Shown in pieces: positions 1 to 7,882 of a stretch of DNA of 64,000 nucleotides. The stretch covers positions 62,001 to 126,000 of the forward strand of contig NZ_SWFP01000008.1 of the NCBI RefSeq assembly GCF_005869225.1, given 5' to 3'. A program made the translations under genes and the position numbers. The DNA is from Dyadobacter bucti (GTDB lineage: Bacteria > Bacteroidota > Bacteroidia > Cytophagales > Spirosomataceae). Within the stretch, counting starts at the first letter, position 1. Each line of letters opens with the position of its first letter. Under the pieces are notes generated by a model that did not search any database, was not told where the DNA came from, and worked only from the letters and a program-made list of their open reading frames with translations.

Positions 1-131
1 ATCTGACAAATGAAAAAGGAGAAGGCAAAAGGCAGTTTTATGTGTCCGACTATACGCTTTCATTTGAACAGTCTACCAATATCTTTTTTGGCCGTCAAAT
101 TCAGCTGGAACATTATCCGTTGTGGGAATGA
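1..131 (+). CDS. C-terminal end of an unidentified protein (partial)
   Basis: An open frame enters from the left edge and reads 42 codons to a TGA at 129-131. The visible tail has alternating polar and aromatic residues (FYVSDYTLSF, IFFGRQIQLEHYPLWE), as in a beta-rich domain, but I do not recognise the family. It converges with the glycosidase on the other strand, with only 2 bases between the two stop codons. Assignment as coding rests on the open frame and plausible residue composition only. Confidence 0.45.
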   Translation, partial: LTNEKGEGKRQFYVSDYTLSFEQSTNIFFGRQIQLEHYPLWE

Positions 132-133
132 TA

Positions 134-2665
134 TCAATAGTAAACAAGTTTTACTGGTGTAAGTAACCCAGAGGGCATGGGCTTCCAATTTAACGCGTCA
201 AATCTTTTGTAAGTGATATCAACGATATTAATATCATAAAACTTTTTCCAATCCGGCACCTGCCGATCCCTCAGCCGCATGTAGTTAGCCGACAAGTTTG
301 TCACCTCTACTTCCAAAAGGTTTTCCTTTGTTTTAAGCAGCAATGAAGGAATAGTCAGTTCAAACGGAATACACCAGGCCGTACCAACATGCTGCCCATT
401 GATTTTAACCGACGCTACCTCTCTTACATCTCCCAGGTTCAATTTAAAGGTCTTATCGGCAAGAATATGCTCGGGCACACTAAACGTCGTTTCGTAGGAA
501 GCAGTGCCGGAGAAATATTCGGCCGAATCCGAAAGTAGTGTCCACGAGTCAAGAGCATTCAGTTTAAAAATTTCTGAGAATGCTGGTCTACCATTTAAAA
601 ACTTAAATTTCCATTCTCCTGTAATTGGCAATTCCTGGTATTCATTTTTCACAAATGGAACCTCTGCTGATCCAGCGATGGGATTTAAGAAGCAGGATTG
701 TCCCGGAGCCAATGATAAAAAGAATTCCCGTTTATCACGCGCTTTTCGGGAAGCGATTTGTGACGTTCCGGCCATTGGATCGAACTTTTCATAAACTCCT
801 GTACTATTCAGGGTAATCCAATCTTCCTTGAAAGTATTTCCAAGATTGGATATAAAATAATAGGGCTGTCCGTCAACTCCTTTTTTCCTTATAAATGTAA
901 GCCCCTTCTGAGATAACGTTTCCGGCCCAGCGCCATATTTCCCCAGTGCTTCACGCCAGTCGTCGGTTACACTCACTCCCGCCATTTTTTCAAGCGCCTT
1001 CATTTCTCCGTTAAAAACTTTCTGCCTCTTTTCCCCCAACACATATCCGGTAACTCTGGACGGCAAATTGTTTTCAAAAACAATACGGGCACCAGCTTTT
1101 GCCAAGCTGATCAAGTGCTTTTGAGTCTCTTGCGGCATATAGGTACTGGAAGGGATAAGTAAGGCCTTATATACAGCATGTCCGGATGATAACTCACCAT
1201 TTTTCCCAACACGCAGCTTGCCAATCTGCAAGTCTGATGCATAGTCGAACGAATAACCCTCCTTCCACAATTTCGTGGTTAATTTACCAAAAGGCAGATC
1301 TAGAAGCCATCTGTCAACGTGATGTACTTCCAGCAAATGTACCCCTCCGGCAGACTTGCCAGGTGTAGCCCACAAATCATGGATTGGGAAATACACCAAA
1401 ACATCATTATCAGGCCGACCTTGCTGCAAGCGTTCCTGACATTGCTGTACGTATTTATTTAGTAAAGAAAATTGTCCGGCGAAATGTGAGCTGCTTCCGA
1501 AATTAGTTGATGCATAGAAGAGCCAGCCGGGATAAGGTTCGCTGGAAGGGGAATAAGTGGTGCCATGGTAGAATATATGATTGACACCGGCTGTAAAAAG
1601 CTCGTCAATCTGCGGTTTAATTTGAGAAAGAGAAACCTTAAAATGATTTGCCAGCCACGTCCCGGTTTCTGAGCTTACAAGTTTCTTGCCATAAAAATGA
1701 GCAGCTGAGGATGCAAATTTCATAGCCAGCGGATTGGGTGTACCAAATTGATCGATGGAATAATCGGGATCTATCCGAAGCCCCGGGATTTCAAACCGGC
1801 TTGTCCCGAACGACTCTGTCTCCGGAATATCAGCTTCTCCATACAAGTCCAACAAATTACCTGGTGAACCATGTGCCTGATACCTTGTCAGAAAACCCCG
1901 CTCACGGCTCCACTGAGTCCATGGATGAGCGTATCGTTCTCGCAACAGCTCAGCAAGGGTTTGATGATAATCTATCCTTACCCTGTCCGCTTCGATGTTT
2001 CGGGTGGTATCTGTCAAAAACCGCAGAACATCCTTCAGATTATATCCTCGCCGTTTGTTAAACTGCTCCTCGAAATCTACCGTCCAGTTAGCCCCGTACG
2101 CTTCATACGAGTCATTGTACATAGATCTTGGCCGATCTCTTACATTGGCAAAAGCAGAATCGAACCGACTTAAATATGACGACATGGCCTTTGGATGGAA
2201 TGGATCAAGTACCAAGCCTTCGCCCCCAGGAGCAGAACGTTTTACTTTTTGGTTAGTGAGCTCAGTAACAAATTTCCCGCCGTCAACAGACATACTCTTC
2301 GCAGCGATAGCCGGGCTCACATTTGGCCCTCCAAATGGCCAGCCCGTACCGGTTGTCATGTCTACACCAATTCCAAGTCGCTTGGCTTCACGAACTGTAA
2401 ATTGCATGATGTCAATCCAATCTGCGTTTAAAAAAGGGATTGACTTGTTCTCATAACCCTTGACACCGTAAATGGGGATAATATGCACTCCGCCTAATCC
2501 CGACTTCTCAAAATAAGTCAGCTGCGCTGTAATGTCATTTTTCGTAACCGCACTGCCCATCCACCACCAGTACGTCCAGGGTTTGGCAGTGGAAATTTTT
2601 TGGCCGTAAATAACCTGAGTACTCATATATATCAGCACAAAGAGAAGCCTACGCATAGTGTACAT
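134..2665 (-). CDS. Secreted GH106-like glycoside hydrolase (alpha-L-rhamnosidase type)
   Basis: The protein is 843 residues with a signal peptide at about residues 4-22 (MRRLLFVLIYMSTQVIYG then Q), so it is probably exported to the periplasm or cell surface. The N-terminus after the signal has the WTYWWWMG, NDITAQL and GLGGVHIIPIYGVKGYE pattern typical of GH106 alpha-L-rhamnosidases and relatives, with TTGTGWPFGGP following. The last 150 residues look like a carbohydrate-binding beta-sandwich (LGDVREVASVKINGQHVG, then NLLEVEVTNL). GH106 enzymes remove L-rhamnose from pectin or other glycans, usually inside polysaccharide utilisation loci; no SusC/SusD pair is visible here, so the substrate is unknown. 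Two ATG starts are possible (2665 and 2656); the second leaves a cleaner signal peptide. The gene stands alone and converges with the partial gene at its left. Confidence 0.8.
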   Translation of the reverse strand: MYTMRRLLFVLIYMSTQVIYGQKISTAKPWTYWWWMGSAVTKNDITAQLTYFEKSGLGGVHIIPIYGVKGYENKSIPFLNADWIDIMQFTVREAKRLGIGVDMTTGTGWPFGGPNVSPAIAAKSMSVDGGKFVTELTNQKVKRSAPGGEGLVLDPFHPKAMSSYLSRFDSAFANVRDRPRSMYNDSYEAYGANWTVDFEEQFNKRRGYNLKDVLRFLTDTTRNIEADRVRIDYHQTLAELLRERYAHPWTQWSRERGFLTRYQAHGSPGNLLDLYGEADIPETESFGTSRFEIPGLRIDPDYSIDQFGTPNPLAMKFASSAAHFYGKKLVSSETGTWLANHFKVSLSQIKPQIDELFTAGVNHIFYHGTTYSPSSEPYPGWLFYASTNFGSSSHFAGQFSLLNKYVQQCQERLQQGRPDNDVLVYFPIHDLWATPGKSAGGVHLLEVHHVDRWLLDLPFGKLTTKLWKEGYSFDYASDLQIGKLRVGKNGELSSGHAVYKALLIPSSTYMPQETQKHLISLAKAGARIVFENNLPSRVTGYVLGEKRQKVFNGEMKALEKMAGVSVTDDWREALGKYGAGPETLSQKGLTFIRKKGVDGQPYYFISNLGNTFKEDWITLNSTGVYEKFDPMAGTSQIASRKARDKREFFLSLAPGQSCFLNPIAGSAEVPFVKNEYQELPITGEWKFKFLNGRPAFSEIFKLNALDSWTLLSDSAEYFSGTASYETTFSVPEHILADKTFKLNLGDVREVASVKINGQHVGTAWCIPFELTIPSLLLKTKENLLEVEVTNLSANYMRLRDRQVPDWKKFYDINIVDITYKRFDALNWKPMPSGLLTPVKLVYY

Positions 2666-2683
2666 ATTTTAATGACATAAAAA

Positions 2684-2709
2684 AAGCGAAACCGCTCCGG
2701 GCTTCGCTT
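2684..2709 (-). terminator. Rho-independent terminator of the respiratory operon
   Basis: Arms AAGCGAA (2684-2690) and TTCGCTT (2703-2709) form a stem with a GC-rich loop. Read on the minus strand the stem is followed by a run of T. It lies 22 bases after the stop of the last gene of the cox/act block and would end that transcript before the glycosidase gene. Confidence 0.75.
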
Positions 2710-2731
2710 CTAAAATAAACTAAATATTTCG

Positions 2732-3010
2732 CTATGGAAAGGCTTGCTTTACCCTAGTTGTAACAAATTGCCGCTCTTGCTGCGCCTTTTTGCTGTTACG
2801 ATACCATAAGTAACCAATTACCGCAACAAGAAGGTAAGGCATGACAAACAAAAACATGATGCCTGTATTAAGTCCTACTCCAACATTATTTCTTCCATTT
2901 CCCATCGAACTCTCCACTGATCCACGGCACATTGCACATTGGGCCCATGTGTTGGTAGCAGTCAAAATAAAGAGAACAAACATGCCTAAAAATATCGCCA
3001 GCTTTTTCAT
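2732..3010 (-). CDS. Small secreted/membrane protein with CxxC motif, last gene of the cox operon
   Basis: The product is 92 residues: a signal peptide (about 1-23, ending TNTWAQ), then CAMC at residues 24-27 right after the predicted cleavage site, a short Gly/Asn-rich stretch, one membrane segment (about 50-69) and a basic cytoplasmic tail. The CxxC next to the membrane outer face could bind copper or heme or act as a thiol pair. It overlaps the DUF420 gene by 4 bases and is the last gene of the oxidase operon, so a role in oxidase assembly is a reasonable guess from context only. I do not recognise a named family. Confidence 0.75.
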   Translation of the reverse strand: MKKLAIFLGMFVLFILTATNTWAQCAMCRGSVESSMGNGRNNVGVGLNTGIMFLFVMPYLLVAVIGYLWYRNSKKAQQERQFVTTRVKQAFP

Positions 3011-3546
3011 ACATAGTAAGGACTAATCATTAGATAAACGATAACACCACTGACACTGACATAAAGCCAGATAGGAAAAGCCCATTTCACCGCTTTCCGA
3101 TGCTGTGGCAATTGATTTGTATATCCGAAATACACTGCACGAAGCACAAACCAGACGACCACGATGGAAAGTAAAATGTGAGATATCAGCAGAAAATAAT
3201 AAACAGGCCTGACAAACCCTTCTCCTCCAAACGGCGTAGATTCGTTTGAAATATGGTATAATATGTAGCAAACCAGAAAAACAGCGCCCAATCCAAATGC
3301 AGCTGTCATAGCTTTCCTATGCCCATTTCTGTCATTCTTACGGATATAATAGTACCCTAAAAGCAGAAACCCAGCTGTCAATGTATTGATTACACCAATA
3401 ACATGTGGTAAAACCTTAGTCCATGAACCGAGATCTATTTTTTGTCTGATTCCCAACAAGGCAGCCACAGCCAATGGAATTACTACAGCCAGGATGTTGA
3501 TTATACGCTCGTATTTTGGTTTCTTTTCTAAAACTAATGTTGCCAT
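3007..3546 (-). CDS. DUF420 membrane protein, probable oxidase assembly factor
   Basis: About 179 residues with five predicted membrane segments and conserved histidines in segments 2, 4 and 5 (LPHVIGVINT, ILYHIS, ISHILLS). This is the DUF420 pattern; the family is usually encoded beside heme-copper oxidases and resembles the CtaM-type assembly factors of Firmicutes. The ATG at 3546 (MATLVLEKK) was chosen; a GTG two codons upstream would overlap the SCO stop codon. Located between the SCO-like gene and the CxxC protein in the oxidase operon, which supports a role in maturing the oxidase at the inner membrane. Confidence 0.8.
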   Translation of the reverse strand: MATLVLEKKPKYERIINILAVVIPLAVAALLGIRQKIDLGSWTKVLPHVIGVINTLTAGFLLLGYYYIRKNDRNGHRKAMTAAFGLGAVFLVCYILYHISNESTPFGGEGFVRPVYYFLLISHILLSIVVVWFVLRAVYFGYTNQLPQHRKAVKWAFPIWLYVSVSGVIVYLMISPYYV

Positions 3547-3548
3547 GT

Positions 3549-4178
3549 TCACAGGCGTTTTTTTAATTTCTCTTCGTAATCCAATATCTTGATTTCGGCC
3601 ATCAAACGGTCAATTTCCGGTGCATCAGAGCCATCGTAATATCCTCTGATAAATCCCTTTTTGTCTAAAAGGACAAGTTTACTTTTTAAGCCACTCGTCT
3701 TGCTTTTTGGAATAACCGTTTGAAAACGCAGTTCCTTCAAACATCTTTCTATACTCTCCCGATCTGCATATATCACTTTCCACCCATCATCAGCCGACTT
3801 TTCAGCACCCTTTTCCGCCAACGTCAAAATAGTCAATTCGGGAATTTCCTTACGCAGGCCTTCAATTCTTTCCAATTGGGACAAAACGAGTTTGCAAGTG
3901 TCACGACATTCTGCCGGCAAATAGCTTACGACAGTCACCTGTCCAATGAGTTTCTTACTTAGAGTATCTCTGGTACTGTCTTGCTTTAAAGTCAGTTTCG
4001 CAAACTGTTGATATACCGTATCTCCCCTCTCATCAACTACACTTCCATTTGGAGCGACTAGCGGGTGGTAATATGGCAGATCATAATGGTTGTCGGCAAA
4101 GAACTGCAAGAAAGTAAAAATCAAAGCCGGAATTACCAATGTTACAATTAGCAATCCGGCTTTGCGAGATTTTTTCAT
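3549..4178 (-). CDS. SCO1/SenC-like protein lacking the usual histidine ligand
   Basis: The protein has 209 residues with one N-terminal membrane anchor (about 7-27) and a periplasmic thioredoxin-like domain. It carries the SCO cysteine pair as CRDTC (C91, C95) after the strand VTVVSYLPAE, where canonical SCO proteins have FxxTxCPxxC. SCO proteins deliver copper to the CuA site of oxidase subunit II using the two cysteines and a histidine in the later loop before a strand like LVLLDKKG. Here that loop (residues 158-168) has no histidine; the only histidines are H31 and H38 near the membrane. It may therefore act as a thiol reductant of CuA instead of a copper carrier. It sits between subunit IV and DUF420 genes of the oxidase operon. 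Confidence 0.8.
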   Translation of the reverse strand: MKKSRKAGLLIVTLVIPALIFTFLQFFADNHYDLPYYHPLVAPNGSVVDERGDTVYQQFAKLTLKQDSTRDTLSKKLIGQVTVVSYLPAECRDTCKLVLSQLERIEGLRKEIPELTILTLAEKGAEKSADDGWKVIYADRESIERCLKELRFQTVIPKSKTSGLKSKLVLLDKKGFIRGYYDGSDAPEIDRLMAEIKILDYEEKLKKRL

Positions 4179-4190
4179 ATTTCTCTGGTA

Positions 4191-4520
4191 CTAGTCAAAA
4201 ATCGCGCTAAAAATCGCGTGCCCTTCGAGCAAGAGCGCCAATATTAACCACGCTACAAAAATAATCGGCACTAATATCGACCAGATCAACGACTTGGTTT
4301 CATGCTTCAAGTGCATAAATTCACCCACAATATAAAACGCTTTCACAATCGTCATCACGATGAAAATTGAGATCTTCAGAACGCCGTGAGGGACTGTGAA
4401 TGCGATTACGAATTCGATCGCGGTAAGGATCAATAGGATCCAGAACGTTTTCCATATCGCTTTACGTTGCTCTGCGCCCGCGTTTGGATCCTGATTATGA
4501 ATATGGTGTACTTCTGACAT
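4191..4520 (-). CDS. Cytochrome c oxidase subunit IV
   Basis: The 109-residue protein has three membrane segments and the bacterial COX4 pattern: a short His-rich cytoplasmic start (SEVHHIHNQD), a first helix WKTFWILLILTAIEF, a second helix containing VKAFYIVGEFMHLKHE and a final hydrophobic helix. Subunit IV stabilises the oxidase core in the inner membrane and has no redox centre. It lies 29 bases downstream of the first subunit III gene and 12 upstream of the SCO-like gene, in the same transcript. Confidence 0.88.
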   Translation of the reverse strand: MSEVHHIHNQDPNAGAEQRKAIWKTFWILLILTAIEFVIAFTVPHGVLKISIFIVMTIVKAFYIVGEFMHLKHETKSLIWSILVPIIFVAWLILALLLEGHAIFSAIFD

Positions 4521-4549
4521 CTGACTTTGAATTAATATTATTTAATGAT

Positions 4550-5320
4550 TTAAACCAGGTAAAAGAATGTAAATACAAACACCCACACTAAATCGACAAA
4601 GTGCCAGTAAAGACCAACTTTTTCTACCATTTCATAACTTCCTCTTTTATCGTAAAATCCGGTAGCGGAACGGAAGAAAATAAGTATGTTTAATATTACA
4701 CCACTGAAAACGTGGGTTCCGTGAAATCCAGTAATAAAGAAAAAGAAATCGGCGAATGCAGGAGGACCGTATTGATTTTCGGTGAGGTTTGCGCCGAAAA
4801 CAGTTTTCTCAATCCACGTTCCGTTCTCAATCACCTTCATAACACTTCCGGCATCAGTTCCGTGAATAAAGTGAGCCCATTCCCACGCCTGGCAGCCTAA
4901 AAATGTAAATCCGCCGAGGATTGTCCAAAGCATATACTTTTCAACATTCGCACGGTCCATACGGTGACCAGCTTCAACCGCAAGTACCATAGTTACACTA
5001 CTAGCGATAAGTATAAAAGTCATGATACCTACAAATACCAGCGGTAATGAAATTCCATGAAGAAATGGTACCGCCTCATACACCTTTTCAGGAATAGGCC
5101 AGTACATGTTGGAAAATGTAAAATCTGCTGCTTCGCCGGAAAAAGCCGGGAAACTAAACCGCGCTGTGCCGTATGCCACCAATAAGGCGGAGAAAGTAAA
5201 CGTATCCGAGATGAGGAAAAACCACATCATCAGTTTTCCGTAACTTGCTTTCATAGGCTCAATTCCCCCCAACCACATTTTGGGTTCTACCGCGCCAGGT
5301 GTTGTTACATTTGCAGCCAT
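4550..5320 (-). CDS. Cytochrome c oxidase subunit III (first paralogue, 256 aa)
   Basis: This protein has five predicted membrane helices and the subunit III signatures FFITGFHGTHVFSG and GLYWHFVDLVWVFVF near the C-terminus, plus WEWAHF in helix 3. Subunit III packs against subunit I and is thought to help proton and oxygen delivery; it holds no metal. A long extramembrane loop (about 145-178) separates helices 3 and 4. It is encoded directly next to a second, shorter subunit III gene, 13 bases apart, so the oxidase either carries two such subunits or one of each in alternative forms. Confidence 0.9.
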   Translation of the reverse strand: MAANVTTPGAVEPKMWLGGIEPMKASYGKLMMWFFLISDTFTFSALLVAYGTARFSFPAFSGEAADFTFSNMYWPIPEKVYEAVPFLHGISLPLVFVGIMTFILIASSVTMVLAVEAGHRMDRANVEKYMLWTILGGFTFLGCQAWEWAHFIHGTDAGSVMKVIENGTWIEKTVFGANLTENQYGPPAFADFFFFITGFHGTHVFSGVILNILIFFRSATGFYDKRGSYEMVEKVGLYWHFVDLVWVFVFTFFYLV

Positions 5321-5333
5321 CGATTAAAAATTA

Positions 5334-5921
5334 TTAATTAAAAGTCAATAAAAAAACAAAAAGGTATAACCAGAGTATATCTAAAAAATGCCAATAAGTA
5401 ACGCAAATCTGTATCTTCCTCAGATTTTTGGCATGAACGTTCAAACGAAAAGCAGCCATCCATGAAAAAAACAGCACGATAAGGCCGCTAATGATATGAA
5501 ATCCGTGTAAACCTGTAAACACGTAAAAAAACGATCCGGAAGGGTTGCCGACAAAATAAACATTCATAGACACCAGCTGCTTCCAACCTTCAAACTGCAT
5601 CGCCAGGAATACCAGGCCTAGTACAAAAGTAATAGAAATTGCTATTTTCAATTGTTTGAACTGATCTTTTTTTGCCGAGAAATAGGCCCATTGCATCGCA
5701 ATGCTGCTAAGCAAAAGTACCACAGTACTATACCAGAATATCTTCGGCATTTCGAATTCCAGCCAGTTACCTTCTGCTCTGCGAACAAGATAAGCGCTTG
5801 TTTGAGAAGCAAAAAGCATGATAATACTTACCAAAAACAACCACAGAATAAACTTCATTGGATCCATTGCCAATGTTTCCTGCGGCTCCTTATCTACTTT
5901 ATATTGATGAACGCTTTCCAT
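5334..5921 (-). CDS. Cytochrome c oxidase subunit III (second paralogue, 195 aa)
   Basis: A five-helix protein of 195 residues with the same landmarks as its neighbour: FTGLHGFHIISGL in helix 4 and TYWHFLDILWLYLFVF at the end. It is shorter, lacking the long loop between helices 3 and 4, and resembles the short subunit III type (CyoC-like). It lies 18 bases after ctaB. Tandem subunit III genes recur in Bacteroidota oxidase operons, so both are probably used in one complex. Confidence 0.9.
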   Translation of the reverse strand: MESVHQYKVDKEPQETLAMDPMKFILWLFLVSIIMLFASQTSAYLVRRAEGNWLEFEMPKIFWYSTVVLLLSSIAMQWAYFSAKKDQFKQLKIAISITFVLGLVFLAMQFEGWKQLVSMNVYFVGNPSGSFFYVFTGLHGFHIISGLIVLFFSWMAAFRLNVHAKNLRKIQICVTYWHFLDILWLYLFVFLLTFN

Positions 5922-5939
5922 TTCGTACTTTAATCAATT

Positions 5940-6833
5940 TCACAATTTATCCAATAAAAATGCGATCTGAACTATCGGCAAATATATAAAAGACCCAAAC
6001 ATCAACTGACGTGCCGTTTTATCCGTGCAAGTTCTCATCAGGTGAAAGGTCTGCGCAAGGAACAAGACGCCGAATATAGTAGCCACGAAAGCGGAATTGA
6101 TACCGGTCATGCCAAGTTCATAAGGTAACCATCCAATTGGTAGCAGAAACAGCGTATAGATCATGATCTGCAAGGTCGTGTCAGAATCCTTAAGACCATT
6201 TGCCGGCAACAATTTAAAACCAGCCCTTTTATAATCTTCATCCAAAACCCATGCAATCGCCCAAAAATGCGGAAACTGCCAGAAAAACTGAATCGCAAAC
6301 AAAATACCCGGCTCGAGACCAAAATGATTTGTAGCAGCAACCCAGCCTATCATCGGAGGAAAAGCCCCTGGAAATGCCCCCACAAAAACTGCAATCGGTC
6401 CAACCCTTTTTAGCGGAGTATAAACAAAACCATAAAGTACCAATGAAAGTAAGGATATGAGTCCTGTACTTAAATTAAAAACCGATACAAAAATAAACAA
6501 CGAGACTACTCCCAAAAAAACTGCCCAAACGATCGCCTGTTCAACGGAAATCCTCCCGCTTGGCAACGGTCTTGAAGAGGTTCTCTTCATCAATTTATCA
6601 TAGTCCTTTTCCAGGATCTGATTGATTATGTTAGCCGCGCCAGTGATGCCAATTGAGGCAACAACGAATAGCACCATTTCCGTCCAGATAACCTTAGTCG
6701 CACCAAGGCAATAGCCCATTGCCCCTGAAAATGCAATCAGAGAAGCCAGCCTGAATTTCAACAATTCAAACAGAACTCCTAGCCTTTCCTTTACCCTATC
6801 AAATCCTCCTAAGCTCTCTTCCGCAGATATCAT
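5940..6833 (-). CDS. ctaB: Protoheme IX farnesyltransferase (heme O synthase)
   Basis: CtaB transfers the farnesyl chain to heme b, giving heme O, the precursor of heme A. The sequence has the UbiA-family polyprenyl-binding motif NIINQILEKDYDKLMKRT (first aspartate-rich site) and the second site around VLDEDYKRAGFKLLP, with eight or nine membrane helices. The start was set at the ATG of MISAEESL (6833) because the codon before it is TTG. 297 residues is the usual length. It follows ctaA with 26 bases between them, so heme A synthesis is made from the same transcript as the oxidase that needs it. Confidence 0.93.
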   Translation of the reverse strand: MISAEESLGGFDRVKERLGVLFELLKFRLASLIAFSGAMGYCLGATKVIWTEMVLFVVASIGITGAANIINQILEKDYDKLMKRTSSRPLPSGRISVEQAIVWAVFLGVVSLFIFVSVFNLSTGLISLLSLVLYGFVYTPLKRVGPIAVFVGAFPGAFPPMIGWVAATNHFGLEPGILFAIQFFWQFPHFWAIAWVLDEDYKRAGFKLLPANGLKDSDTTLQIMIYTLFLLPIGWLPYELGMTGINSAFVATIFGVLFLAQTFHLMRTCTDKTARQLMFGSFIYLPIVQIAFLLDKL

Positions 6834-6859
6834 CAACCAAAATATTTACAATTTACTCC

Positions 6860-7882
6860 TTAACTTATTTCAAATTTCAAACCATTCTCCGTTCGTAGAA
6901 AACGTTCTCCATTTACAAGTAACCAAATCACAAACTGCAGACCTATCATCAAAATAGCTAAAACAAGATGAAGCGGTTGAGCAAATGCCGGTACTCCATA
7001 ATAGGCCATAGCCAACCCGCTTATCAATTCAATTATTAGGATTAACATGCACACAGAGGCAATTTTACTTTGTGGAGAACCCGCACCAGCTGATTTTCGG
7101 ATTCTAACAATCCAAAGAACGTTAATTGCTAAAACTGCAATTGAGAACGATCGATGAAAGTAGAATATCGCCCCCAAACCATCTATCCACCTTGCCCTTT
7201 CACTATACCCTAATCTTGCTATTACCTCATCCATAACCTCTCTCACCTGTGTTCCCAACAAAATCTGTATTACCGACAATGTCAAAACAACCACTCCAAT
7301 CTTGTTCAGGGCAGCATCATGCGGCCTTCCTTTTTCAACCACATTTGCAGTATAACCGGCCCAGGTGAATAGATACAGTAACAGAAATACAATAACTATG
7401 GCCAGAAGCATATGTAATGTTACCATAACCGGCAACAATTCAAAGGAAACAACTTTTGCCCCAAGCCATCCCTGAACACCCACTAAAACAAATGCAGAAA
7501 CGCTCAGGAAAAATATATGCCTATGACTGGATTTCAGAAAAGGTATAGCCGCAAGCAAAGTGAGGAATATCATAACTCCTGTGAATGCACCCAGGAGTCT
7601 GTTAACATATTCAATCCAAGTCTTGGTGGGATTAAAAATTACCTCACCCTTTAGCTTCGCGCCGTAAATTTCCTTGTAATTGACTGGTAACTGAGACACC
7701 TCAGTGGGAGGAACCCATCTACCGAAACACCTAGGCCAGTCGGGGCAACCCATACCCGCACCCGTGCTTCTCACAACTCCACCGGCAACAATCAGAAAAT
7801 AGAGTGTAATTACAGTGTTTAACGCCAATCGCCGAAATCGGCGATTGGCGCTTGACTCAATGCGAGGACTTAAACTGGTCAT
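6860..7882 (-). CDS. ctaA: Heme A synthase, CtaA/COX15 family
   Basis: CtaA oxidises the C8 methyl of heme O to a formyl group, giving heme A. About 340 residues and eight membrane helices. Seen: the first-helix signature GGVVRSTGAGMGCPDWPRC with its cysteine pair, an EYVNRLLGAFTG stretch, and histidines in helices (VTLHMLLA, YFHRSFSIA, PLHLVLA) that serve as heme ligands in this family. The ATG at 7882 is preferred over a TTG at 7900; either way the gene starts inside the end of ctaD, overlapping by 26 bases. Confidence 0.92.
   Translation of the reverse strand: MTSLSPRIESSANRRFRRLALNTVITLYFLIVAGGVVRSTGAGMGCPDWPRCFGRWVPPTEVSQLPVNYKEIYGAKLKGEVIFNPTKTWIEYVNRLLGAFTGVMIFLTLLAAIPFLKSSHRHIFFLSVSAFVLVGVQGWLGAKVVSFELLPVMVTLHMLLAIVIVFLLLYLFTWAGYTANVVEKGRPHDAALNKIGVVVLTLSVIQILLGTQVREVMDEVIARLGYSERARWIDGLGAIFYFHRSFSIAVLAINVLWIVRIRKSAGAGSPQSKIASVCMLILIIELISGLAMAYYGVPAFAQPLHLVLAILMIGLQFVIWLLVNGERFLRTENGLKFEIS

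Noticed and set aside
1995..2456. 153-codon plus-strand open frame inside the GH106-like gene
   Set aside because: Antisense to a recognisable glycosidase; no motif or signal peptide.
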